NCBI RefSeq assembly: GCF_027186265.1
Contig: NZ_CP114176.1
Location: forward strand, 1-64,000
DNA from: Lentibacillus daqui
GTDB taxonomy: Bacteria; Bacillota; Bacilli; Bacillales; Amphibacillaceae
Length of the DNA stretch: 64,000 nt
Direction of reading: 5' to 3'
This document shows, piece after piece, positions 24,579 to 32,211 of the stretch. The notes under the pieces are model-generated. The model did no database searches. It saw only the letters and a list, made by a program, of their open reading frames with translations, and was not told the DNA's origin. The position numbers were made by a program, and so were the translations under genes. How positions within the stretch are numbered: the stretch's first letter is position 1; each line of letters starts with the position of its first letter.

Positions 24579-26294
24579 ATGGATATGCAACGGATCCCTG
24601 CACAGGAAGGGAATCATAATCTGCAAAACTATGAAAAATTACGGGAGAACTTTTCCTGGGATGATATGAAAAAGAACTTCAGCTGGAATAAAACTGGCAA
24701 GGTAAATATCGCCTATGAAGCAATTGACCGGCATGCTGAAGATCCAAACAAAAAAGATCAGGTTGCTCTATTATATTCCTCACCAGACCGGGAAGAAAGA
24801 ATGACCTTTGCCCAAATCAGTGAGCAAAGTAATCAATTTGCCAATGTCTTGAAGAAATATGGTGTCAATAAAGGAGATCGGGTTTTCTTATTTTTACCAA
24901 GAAGTCCAGAGTTTTATGTCTCATTCTTTGGCATTTTAAAAACAGGTGCGATTGCCGGTCCATTGTTTGAAGCGTTTATGGAGCAGGCAGTTCGCGACCG
25001 GTTGCAGGATAGTGAAGCAAGTGTGTTGATTACCGCACCGGAACTGCTTGAACGTGTGCCACAAGATGATTTACCTGATTTGAAAAAGATTGTCCTTGTT
25101 GGGGAACATAGCGAAACGTCAGATAAATACATTGATTATGCAAGTGAAATGAAGCAGGCATCCAGCGATTTTGCGATAGAATGGGTTGATTTGGAAGATG
25201 GCATGGTGATCCATTATACATCCGGATCTACTGGAAAACCAAAAGGTGTCTATCACGTCCATAATGCCATGATTCAACATTATGCTACCGCTGAATGGGT
25301 ATTGGATTTGAAAGATGATGACGTTTATTGGTGTACTGCCGATCCAGGCTGGGTAACCGGAACAAGTTATGGTATATTTGCTCCCTGGCTAAAAGGGGTA
25401 ACCAATGTCATTCGTGGCGGGCGCTTTACACCAGACGACTGGTATGGTACTTTGGATAAATTTAAGGTTACGGTTTGGTATACGGCACCAACTGCTCTAC
25501 GGAAATTGGTTAGTGCTGGTGAGGATGTTGTGAAGAAATATGATTTGTCTTCATTAAGGCATATACTTAGTGTTGGGGAGCCACTCAATCCGGAAGTCAT
25601 TACATGGGGATTAAAAGCCTTTGAGTTACGCATTCATGATACATGGTGGATGACCGAGACAGGTGCCCAGATGATTTGCAACATTCCGGCGTTGGAAATC
25701 CGTCCTGGTTCCATGGGTAAACCGATTCCTGGAATTGAGGCATCCATTGTTGATAATGAAGGTAATGAATTACCACCAAATCAAATGGGGAATCTTGCCA
25801 TTAAACAAGGCTGGCCATCGATGATGCGGAAAATTTGGAAACGCCCAGAAAAATTTGAGAGCTATTTTATAAATGGCTGGTATGTATCCGGTGATAGTGC
25901 GTTTCGGGATGAAGATGGTTACTTCTGGTTCCAAGGCAGGCTTGATGATGTGATTAACACATCCGGTGAACGCGTCGGGCCATTTGAAGTGGAAAGCAAA
26001 CTACTCGAACATCCTGCTGTTGCCGAAGCAGGTGTCATTGGTAAGCCGGATCCTGAACGCGGAGAGATCATTAAAGCATTTATCACCTTGAATGAAGGTT
26101 ATCAGGATTCACCAGAATTATTAGAGGAAATTCGCCAGTTTATCAAGACAGGATTAAGCGCCCATGCAGCCCCCCGTGAATTGGAAGTGAAAGATACGAT
26201 TCCAAAAACACGCAGCGGTAAAATTATGCGCCGTCTGCTGAAATCGTGGGAACTAGGGCTACCTACAGGGGATACATCAACCCTTGAGGAGTAA
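24579..26294 (+). CDS. acsA: Acetyl-coenzyme A synthetase
   Basis: AcsA activates acetate to acetyl-CoA through acetyl-AMP. The 571-residue member of the ANL superfamily has the P-loop-like YTSGSTGKPKG, the motif DTWWMTETGAQ, the hinge GRLDDVINTSGERV and the C-terminal TRSGKIMRR. The lysine of this last motif is the one reversibly acetylated in AcsA (known for the family). Length is almost identical to B. subtilis AcsA (572). ATG 24579 has GGGGTG upstream. A perfect cre site implies glucose repression. It is not located near the origin in B. subtilis, so this position is a difference. Confidence 0.95.
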   Translation: MDMQRIPAQEGNHNLQNYEKLRENFSWDDMKKNFSWNKTGKVNIAYEAIDRHAEDPNKKDQVALLYSSPDREERMTFAQISEQSNQFANVLKKYGVNKGDRVFLFLPRSPEFYVSFFGILKTGAIAGPLFEAFMEQAVRDRLQDSEASVLITAPELLERVPQDDLPDLKKIVLVGEHSETSDKYIDYASEMKQASSDFAIEWVDLEDGMVIHYTSGSTGKPKGVYHVHNAMIQHYATAEWVLDLKDDDVYWCTADPGWVTGTSYGIFAPWLKGVTNVIRGGRFTPDDWYGTLDKFKVTVWYTAPTALRKLVSAGEDVVKKYDLSSLRHILSVGEPLNPEVITWGLKAFELRIHDTWWMTETGAQMICNIPALEIRPGSMGKPIPGIEASIVDNEGNELPPNQMGNLAIKQGWPSMMRKIWKRPEKFESYFINGWYVSGDSAFRDEDGYFWFQGRLDDVINTSGERVGPFEVESKLLEHPAVAEAGVIGKPDPERGEIIKAFITLNEGYQDSPELLEEIRQFIKTGLSAHAAPRELEVKDTIPKTRSGKIMRRLLKSWELGLPTGDTSTLEE

Positions 26295-26326
26295 AATGAC
26301 AAGGTAGAGCAAGACATCAAAAAAAT

Positions 26327-26362
26327 CTCCAATTTGATCTGTTATCAAATTGGAGGTTTTTT
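26327..26362 (+). terminator. Terminator of acsA
   Basis: CTCCAATTTGAT (26327-26338) and ATCAAATTGGAG (26344-26355) form a perfect 12-bp stem followed by GTTTTTT. The remaining gap to hmp (to about 26590) is A/T rich and shows only a 14-bp perfect palindrome at 26492-26505. Confidence 0.9.
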
Positions 26363-26590
26363 GGGTGATTTCGATGTATTGTTTTAATAGTGGTAAATAA
26401 GGTGATCGACCTTAAGGATTGTTTTCAAGACTTAATAATTTGCAAAGAAACTAAAGATGAATAAAATCATATCGGCAATGATTTTGTAATTATTTCCCGG
26501 GAAATGTCGTTTTTTATTTTAGGGAAATATAGTTGAATGTCTAGCTTTTCATTATTCTAGCATGAGCAAAATAGAACCTGGGTTTTAAAC

Positions 26591-26624
26591 AAAAAATAGA
26601 TGCCCGGCTTAACACCGGACATCT
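26591..26624 (-). terminator. Terminator of hmp
   Basis: GATGcCCGG and CCGGaCATC arms with an A tract on the plus strand give a U-rich tail on the minus-strand transcript. Confidence 0.75.
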
Positions 26625-26635
26625 TTCTCCATTTC

Positions 26636-27874
26636 TCAGGCGGTTGCTGTTATATCATCTGCAGGTCCAAAGATTTCAAAATGAATATCTTGATCAGCTA
26701 CCTGGTGTTTTTTCAATACCTGATACATAGCGCGCATAAATCCTTTAGGTCCACAGAAATAAAAGGATGCATTATTCGTTGGCACGACTGAGGATAACCA
26801 TTCATAATCAATGTGGCCCTGTTTATCATAATAACCATCATCTTCAGCTACAGGGCTGTCATATACTGTATAGGCATGCAGTTGGTTGTGTTTCTCTGAC
26901 AACTCCTGAATACGATCTTTCATGGCATGGACATTTCCGTTTTGAGCTGCTTGCAGATAATAAACTTCTCGCTCAGGCTGTTGTTTCAGCGTTGTTTCCA
27001 ACATACTCATCAGTGGTGTTAAGCCAACTCCTCCAGCAATTAATACCAATGGACGTGTATCTTCTTGATCCAGGACAAAGTCTCCTGATGGTGCACTAAT
27101 TGGTATCGTGCTGCCTATTTCAACCTGATTGTGCAGATAGTTAGAGACAATACCGGCTGGAAGATCCCCTTGAGCATCTTCCCGTTTGACACTGATCCGG
27201 TATACCCCTTCATCAGGTGCACAGGATAAACTGTATTGGCGTAAGTGGGTATATGGTTCCCCTTCAATTTCAGCCTTAACTGTTACATATTGTCCAGGCT
27301 GGTAACTTGGGAATGGATTTCCATCCGCTGGTTCAAGATAGAACGATGTGATCACATCGCTTTCCACTACTTTATCCACTACTTTGAATGAACGAAAGCC
27401 TAACCAGCCACCGACTTTGTTTTTTGTTTCTTCATACATTTTGCGTTCAGTCTCAATAAATACGCTGGCAATTACGTTATATGCTTTTTTCCAGGCGTTG
27501 ATAACATCATCACTAGCCGTGTCCCCCAACACTTCTTTCATTGCTAGTAATAGATTTTCCCCAACGATTGGATATTGCTCCGGTCTGATATTTAAGCTGC
27601 GATGCTTTTGGGCCACTTGCTTAACCTTTGGCAGGATTGCCTCAAGATTATCAATGTTGGCAGCCGCAGCCAATACTGTACCAGCCAGTGCTTTTGATTG
27701 ATCTCCTTTTCGCTGATTGGTCTGGTTGAAAATATTTTTTAGTTCGGGATGATTTTCAAACATGCGTTGATAGAATCGTGAGGTAATGACATCCCCTTGT
27801 TCTTGCAAAATTGGTACAGTAGCTTTTACAATATCCATAGATTCCTTATCTAACCCTGTTGTAGCTTGTGTCAA
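26636..27874 (-). CDS. hmp: Flavohemoglobin, nitric oxide dioxygenase
   Basis: Hmp converts NO and O2 to nitrate with NAD(P)H. The 412-residue protein has an N-terminal globin domain (about 1-140), an FAD-binding domain with RQYSLSCAP and an NAD-binding domain with GGVGLTPLMSMLE and the C-terminal FYFCGPKGFM. It starts with TTG 27874, preceded by AAGGAG. It is divergent from nsrR, with the NsrR-type operator between them, so NO sensing directly controls NO detoxification. In B. subtilis hmp is unlinked to nsrR and elsewhere in the genome. Confidence 0.96.
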   Translation of the reverse strand: MTQATTGLDKESMDIVKATVPILQEQGDVITSRFYQRMFENHPELKNIFNQTNQRKGDQSKALAGTVLAAAANIDNLEAILPKVKQVAQKHRSLNIRPEQYPIVGENLLLAMKEVLGDTASDDVINAWKKAYNVIASVFIETERKMYEETKNKVGGWLGFRSFKVVDKVVESDVITSFYLEPADGNPFPSYQPGQYVTVKAEIEGEPYTHLRQYSLSCAPDEGVYRISVKREDAQGDLPAGIVSNYLHNQVEIGSTIPISAPSGDFVLDQEDTRPLVLIAGGVGLTPLMSMLETTLKQQPEREVYYLQAAQNGNVHAMKDRIQELSEKHNQLHAYTVYDSPVAEDDGYYDKQGHIDYEWLSSVVPTNNASFYFCGPKGFMRAMYQVLKKHQVADQDIHFEIFGPADDITATA

Positions 27875-27968
27875 AGCAAAGCACTCCTTTGATTTAATGA
27901 TTACTGGAATTACTCACTTCCAGCTTTGACGCCCCTAACCAGGCGCCGTTTGTTTTAGGATTTTAAAC

Positions 27969-27985
27969 ATGTATTTTGAATACAT
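27969..27985. promoter_or_regulatory. NsrR-type operator between hmp and nsrR
   Basis: ATGTATTTTGAATACAT has perfect 7-bp arms around a 3-bp centre. It resembles the NsrR sites described for B. subtilis hmp (ATnTATnTT-AAATAnAT type). It lies in the divergent intergenic region and could control both genes. Confidence 0.75.
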
Positions 27986-28003
27986 CTTTATTGTATATAA
28001 CTA

Positions 28004-28009
28004 TATAAT
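28004..28009 (+). promoter_or_regulatory. -10 box of nsrR
   Basis: Perfect TATAAT 68 bp before the nsrR start. No good -35 is visible at the standard distance. Confidence 0.4.
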
Positions 28010-28076
28010 CTGTTTCAATAGGGTGAACGGGATTTACTGTTACAGTTTTGTGAATAAAATAACAAGGAGCAGAACG

Positions 28077-28514
28077 ATGAACCTAAAAAAATATACCGAT
28101 TATGCTTTGCGTGTGCTCATATTTACTGGGGCAAAGCGTGATGGGGAACTAGCCAGTATCAAAGAAATTTCAGAGACGTTTGCGATTTCCCAGGATCATT
28201 TGCGTAAGATTGTTGTGCAATTGAATAATCTTGGCCTGTTGGAGACGGTCCGTGGACGTTATGGTGGTATTCGTCTGGCCAAAGATCCTGAGGAAATTAA
28301 TGTTGGTATGGTGGTGCGCCAGTTGGAAAATGACTTTGTCCTATTGGAATGCTTTGATAAAGCAAGCAACTATTGTGTAATTTCGCCAGCCTGTAAGTTA
28401 AAACATGCCTTACATGAAGCATTACAAGCCTTTTTTCGTGTGCTTGATGGCTATACGATTAAAGATTTACTGACAAACGATGCAGAATTACGTCAATTGA
28501 TGGGTCTGGACTAG
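28077..28514 (+). CDS. nsrR: Rrf2-family nitric oxide-sensing repressor NsrR
   Basis: NsrR is a [4Fe-4S] repressor that loses DNA binding on reaction with NO. The 145-residue protein has the N-terminal winged helix (MNLKKYTDYALRVLIF, HLRKIVVQLNNLGLLETVRGRYGG) and the cluster cysteines Cys92, Cys100 and Cys106. ATG 28077 follows an AAGGAG; the open frame upstream to 27969 runs through the operator and is not translated. It is divergent from its expected target hmp. The arrangement makes the assignment strong. Confidence 0.94.
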   Translation: MNLKKYTDYALRVLIFTGAKRDGELASIKEISETFAISQDHLRKIVVQLNNLGLLETVRGRYGGIRLAKDPEEINVGMVVRQLENDFVLLECFDKASNYCVISPACKLKHALHEALQAFFRVLDGYTIKDLLTNDAELRQLMGLD

Positions 28515-28603
28515 ACATGTCTAGCTCGGGCGCTTTTCTATGTTTTATTTTGTATAGAGCGGGAAAAGCTAAAGTGAACTATTTGTTAAAGGAGTAGATA
28601 ATC

Positions 28604-29122
28604 ATGGGTAAAAAAATAGCTACAGTTCTTACCGATATGTTTGAGGACGTTGAATATACTGATCCAGCAAAAGCGTTTAAAGATGCTGGACATGAAGTCG
28701 TGACAATCGAAAAGGAAAAGGGCAATAAGGTTACTGGTAAGAATAACGAAGCGACCGTTACGATTGATGAAGGAATTGACAATGTAAATCCGGACGATTA
28801 TGATGCACTCTTTATCCCTGGTGGATTTTCACCAGACCAATTACGTGCGGATGATCGGTTTGTGACATTTGCCAAGCATTTCATGGACGCAAAAAAACCG
28901 GTATTCGCCATTTGTCACGGTCCACAATTATTAATTACAGCGAAGTCACTGGAAGGTCGTAGTGCTACTGGATATAAATCCATTCAGGTAGATATGGAAT
29001 ATGCCGGTGCAACAGTTAAAAACCAGGATGTTGTGGTATGTTGCAATCAATTGGTAACAAGCCGTGATCCGAATGACATTCCATCATTTAACCGAGAAGC
29101 ATTAAAAATCTTGGAACAATAA
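28604..29122 (+). CDS. DJ-1/PfpI family protein (YfkM-like general stress protein)
   Basis: The 172-residue class I glutamine amidotransferase-like protein has a nucleophile elbow Cys in FAICHGPQLL and the conserved acidic residue in the N-terminal TDMFEDVEYTDP segment. It resembles B. subtilis YfkM and the PfpI/YhbO group, which are linked to stress and, for some members, to repair of methylglyoxal-modified (glycated) molecules or to proteolysis. The activity of this one cannot be decided from sequence. The start ATG 28604 has AAAGGAG upstream. It lies 90 bp after nsrR and is followed by two strong palindromes. Confidence 0.88.
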   Translation: MGKKIATVLTDMFEDVEYTDPAKAFKDAGHEVVTIEKEKGNKVTGKNNEATVTIDEGIDNVNPDDYDALFIPGGFSPDQLRADDRFVTFAKHFMDAKKPVFAICHGPQLLITAKSLEGRSATGYKSIQVDMEYAGATVKNQDVVVCCNQLVTSRDPNDIPSFNREALKILEQ

Positions 29123-29126
29123 AGCG

Positions 29127-29160
29127 GTGGGACAAGGGATTCCCTTGTCCCACTATTTTA
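29127..29160 (+). terminator. Terminator palindrome after the DJ-1/PfpI gene
   Basis: GTGGGACAAGGGA and TCCCTTGTCCCAC form a nearly loop-less perfect palindrome (29127-29153) followed by TATTTTATT. It belongs to the GGGAC-type palindrome group. Confidence 0.75.
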
Positions 29161-29176
29161 TTCCGTGGGAAAAAGT

Positions 29177-29209
29177 GGTGGAGCGCAGGATGGGTTCCTG
29201 CGCTCCACC
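29177..29209 (-). terminator. Strong palindrome downstream of sleL
   Basis: GGTGGAGCGCAGGA (29177-29190) and TCCTGCGCTCCACC (29196-29209) form a perfect 14-bp stem. On the minus strand it directly follows the sleL stop and is succeeded by a T-rich run. Confidence 0.7.
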
Positions 29210-29213
29210 GCAA

Positions 29214-30518
29214 TTATGCACTTGTAGGTGACTGGATCTTTCTTATCGTGAAGTTATCTCCAAGTAAAAGCCAGTTTTGGGGAAAGCTCAATCCAAGTTT
29301 CCAGTAACTGATACCAAGCAGACCCAATTCTTTGATCAGGTCGAATTTTGCTTGAATCGAACGGGCATCTTCAAACCAAACCTCATGACGATTACCCTGG
29401 CCATCCGTGTAATTATAAAAAGGTGCTTGTGCTTGTTGGTCGTATTCAATAGCTACCTGATGTTCACGGGCAATGGTAATGGCTTGTTGCGGACTAACAG
29501 CTTTTGCTGCCTCGCCTCCTTGTTCGAATGGTAATGTCCAATCATATCCATACAAATTCTGGCCGAGTAGAATTTTGTTTGCTGGCATCACACTTATTGC
29601 GAAATTAACCACTTTTCTTACCTCATCGATTGGTGATACAGCCATAGGCGGCCCGTAGCTGTAACCCCATTCATATGTCATTAACACAACCATATCGGCA
29701 ATCTGGCCATGTGCTGCATAATCATGTGCTTCATATAGTGTTCCTTGTTGTGTTGCGCTTGTCTTTGGTGCCAGGGCGGTCGATAATAACAATCCATTGG
29801 CATGCAGTCGATCTCTTGCTTTTTGCAAAAAGGCATTATAGTCTTCTCTGTTTTCTGGTGGCAAAAATTCCAGATCAAAATGGACATCATGATATCCACC
29901 ATTATTAGCAGTTGTAATAATATTGTCCAATAAAGTATTTTGTACAGTCTGGTCGGTAACGATGGTTCTGCCTAATTCCGTGCTGAACTGACCTTCTTGC
30001 AGATTTGACACGGCAAGCATGAGAGATGCATTATTATTAGCGGCTATTTGCCTGAGATTATCTAATGGCGGCGGATTAAGTGTACCGTCATTATTAATGG
30101 TATAACTGAATGGTGCGAGATAGGTTAAGTATGGCGTATTGCTAGACGCTGCGTTGATTAAACCTTGTGAAACAGTATTTCCATACGGTTCAATATAGGC
30201 ATTTGCGGTGATTTCCCGCTTTGGCCTCGGTGGGATATATAAGCGTAACCCAATTGGCAGGGGATTATTAACCGGAAATTGATTGATTTGGGCTAGTTGC
30301 TGGTACGATATGCCAAATTTTTGACCAATTGAATAAAGCGTATCACCGGATTGAACAAAATAAAATTCTCCAATGATTGGGATGACCATTGTTTGACCGA
30401 CAACAAGGTTGGCTGGTGCCTCGAGTTCATTTGCGTCAATGAGAGCAGTTGCAGTAGTGCCATATGTGGAGGCAATTTGATTGAGATTATCCCCTTGTTT
30501 GACTACATATATCTGCAT
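29214..30518 (-). CDS. sleL: Spore peptidoglycan hydrolase SleL/YaaH (LysM-GH18)
   Basis: This is a cortical-fragment lytic enzyme of the spore: an N-acetylglucosaminidase acting on muramic-delta-lactam peptidoglycan during germination. The 434-residue protein has two N-terminal LysM repeats (about 2-46 and 50-95, each starting YxVxxGDxLxxIA/G) and a GH18 (beta/alpha)8 domain. The catalytic region is DVHFDLEFLPPENREDY. As usual for YaaH, there is no signal peptide because the protein is made in the mother cell. The start ATG 30518 has AAAGGAGG upstream. The neighbours yaaI and tadA are as in B. subtilis. Confidence 0.94.
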   Translation of the reverse strand: MQIYVVKQGDNLNQIASTYGTTATALIDANELEAPANLVVGQTMVIPIIGEFYFVQSGDTLYSIGQKFGISYQQLAQINQFPVNNPLPIGLRLYIPPRPKREITANAYIEPYGNTVSQGLINAASSNTPYLTYLAPFSYTINNDGTLNPPPLDNLRQIAANNNASLMLAVSNLQEGQFSTELGRTIVTDQTVQNTLLDNIITTANNGGYHDVHFDLEFLPPENREDYNAFLQKARDRLHANGLLLSTALAPKTSATQQGTLYEAHDYAAHGQIADMVVLMTYEWGYSYGPPMAVSPIDEVRKVVNFAISVMPANKILLGQNLYGYDWTLPFEQGGEAAKAVSPQQAITIAREHQVAIEYDQQAQAPFYNYTDGQGNRHEVWFEDARSIQAKFDLIKELGLLGISYWKLGLSFPQNWLLLGDNFTIRKIQSPTSA

Positions 30519-30613
30519 GAAAAGGCCCCTCCTTTCATATGAAGTTTTTTCTGGTTCAGGTAATTATTTTTCCCTGCTTACATCATATGTGGAGTGACCC
30601 GCCTCTATGTTTC

Positions 30614-31147
30614 TTAAATTGGTTCTGTATTTGCATTCATCACGGTACGCATTAAATACAGGGCATATTCATTCCCTTGCTTTTCATTGGACGCCATGCA
30701 ATTTTCCGGAACATGCAAGGAATAATCGTACATATGGGCATCTTTGGCAGAGAACAGGATACAAATATCACCGGCAATTCCGGACATAATCAGATGTGTT
30801 TTCTTTAACTGATTTAATAATGTGTGCAATGGTGTCTGAAAAAAGGCTGAGTGTTTTGGTTTAATAAAAAAGTAGTCATCTTCATCTGGTTTGATTGCTT
30901 TAATCACTTCCTGGCTCCAGTCATTTGTACAATTGTCAATTATTTTATGAAAATCCGCTTGCCATAGATTATAATGGTCATTAATATAAATAACAGGCAG
31001 ATTATTTTCTTTGGCGAATGCTTTTAAACGTTTGACATTTGGCATGATTTCCTTCGTATGTTTAAGCAGGCGCTCACCTCGTTCAAAATTAAAATCATTG
31101 ATAAAATCGATAAGTAATACGGCGCTGTTTTTTAGCGAGATGTTCAT
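30614..31147 (-). CDS. yaaI: Isochorismatase-family cysteine hydrolase YaaI
   Basis: The 177-residue protein has the catalytic triad of the cysteine hydrolase superfamily: an Asp in LLIDFINDF, a Lys in FIKPKHSAF and a Cys in MSGIAGDICIL. Members act on isochorismate, nicotinamide or related amides, and the substrate here is unknown. It is divergent from tadA and tandem with sleL, exactly as yaaH-yaaI-yaaJ in B. subtilis. Confidence 0.9.
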   Translation of the reverse strand: MNISLKNSAVLLIDFINDFNFERGERLLKHTKEIMPNVKRLKAFAKENNLPVIYINDHYNLWQADFHKIIDNCTNDWSQEVIKAIKPDEDDYFFIKPKHSAFFQTPLHTLLNQLKKTHLIMSGIAGDICILFSAKDAHMYDYSLHVPENCMASNEKQGNEYALYLMRTVMNANTEPI

Positions 31148-31224
31148 GGAAATACTCCTTTCCTTCTTTTATTTTTAACCCAATGAACAGATTTCAAACT
31201 TCTTTGTAAAAGCAGGTGTTGATA

Positions 31225-31689
31225 ATGGATGACGAACAATACATGTATGCAGCGATTGAACAAGCACGATTAGCTGAAGAACAAGGAGAGGTTCCGATTG
31301 GTGCTGTGATTCTATGCAAAGGTGAAGTGATTGCAAGCGGGTTTAATGTCCGGGAAACATCACAATCCACGTTGTCGCATGCAGAACTGATTGCCATTAA
31401 ACAGGCCAATGAAAAAATTGGCAGCTGGCGATTGGAGGATTGTATCTTGTACGTCACCCTGGAACCTTGTCCGATGTGTGCAGGTGCGATCGTCCAGTCA
31501 CGAATCCCTCGTGTTGTTTATGGGGCATCTGATCCAAAAGCAGGCTGTGCCGGAACTTTAATGAATTTATTGGGTGAGCCCCGGTTTAACCATCAGGCGG
31601 AGGTTATATCAGGCGTATTAAAAGAAGAATGTGGACAGATCTTATCTAATTTCTTCCGATTACTGCGGCAAAAAAAGAAAGAACATTAG
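31225..31689 (+). CDS. tadA: tRNA-specific adenosine deaminase TadA
   Basis: TadA deaminates A34 to inosine in tRNA-Arg(ACG). The 154-residue zinc enzyme has the HAE motif (His52, Glu54) and PCPMC (Cys82, Cys85). ATG 31225 is preferred, with AGGTG nine bases upstream; a TTG at 31216 is also in frame. The SRP RNA gene follows immediately, as in B. subtilis (yaaJ-scr). Confidence 0.96.
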   Translation: MDDEQYMYAAIEQARLAEEQGEVPIGAVILCKGEVIASGFNVRETSQSTLSHAELIAIKQANEKIGSWRLEDCILYVTLEPCPMCAGAIVQSRIPRVVYGASDPKAGCAGTLMNLLGEPRFNHQAEVISGVLKEECGQILSNFFRLLRQKKKEH

Positions 31690-31724
31690 TTGGATGAAAT
31701 TTACTTGTTTATCATTGATTTCCG

Positions 31725-31753
31725 TTGCATTCATCGTAAAAAGTCGTTATAAT
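31725..31753 (+). promoter_or_regulatory. Sigma-A promoter of the SRP RNA
   Basis: TTGCAT (31725-31730), 17-bp spacer, perfect TATAAT (31748-31753), six bases before the RNA 5' end. Confidence 0.8.
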
Positions 31754-31758
31754 AAGAA

Positions 31759-32030
31759 ATGCCGTGCTAAGTGGGGAGGTAGCGGTGCCCTGTACTCGCA
31801 ATCCGCTATAGCGAGGCCGAATCCCCATCCGAGGTGGAATATCTTTAAGGTCTGCCTTAAGGGATTGGTGTTGACGCCGAGGTCCCGCGCAACAGAGACC
31901 CATGAACCCTGTCAGGTCCGGAAGGAAGCAGCAGTAAGTGGATTCCTCTGTGTGCCGCGGGGAAGCCTAGGCCGAGCCATGAACTTAAGTAACGCTTAGG
32001 GATATTTCATCGAAGTTGGGTGCACGGTAT
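31759..32030 (+). ncRNA. scr: Signal recognition particle RNA, long Bacillus type (6S-like scRNA)
   Basis: The roughly 272-nt RNA pairs with Ffh for co-translational protein targeting. The ends pair (ATGCCGTGC with GCACGGTAT). The universally conserved domain IV is present (GTCAGGTCCGGAAGGAAGCAGC at about 31912-31933), and the Alu domain motifs AGCGGTGCCCTGTAC and AAGTAACGCTTAGG are present. Length matches the 271-nt B. subtilis scRNA, which keeps the Alu domain absent from E. coli 4.5S. Confidence 0.97.
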
Positions 32031-32039
32031 ACATATCTA

Positions 32040-32083
32040 TAACGCTGTATTGACTATCAGTGATGGTTGATACAGCGTTTTTA
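32040..32083 (+). terminator. Terminator of the SRP RNA
   Basis: AACGCTGTAT and ATACAGCGTT arms around a loop of about 19 bases, followed by TTTTAT. Confidence 0.8.
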
Positions 32084-32150
32084 TGTATCTAAATCATGTT
32101 TTTAGCAGTAAAATGAATAACAATAAGTCTGGCCATCTCGATGTAAATGG

Positions 32151-32180
32151 TTCACATTCACCCCTGAAATCAGGTATAAT
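32151..32180 (+). promoter_or_regulatory. Sigma-A promoter of dnaX
   Basis: TTCACA (32151-32156), 18-bp spacer, perfect TATAAT (32175-32180), 30 bp before the dnaX start. Confidence 0.6.
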
Positions 32181-32211
32181 TAGAGTGAGTTTAAAAAGGA
32201 GCACATTCATT

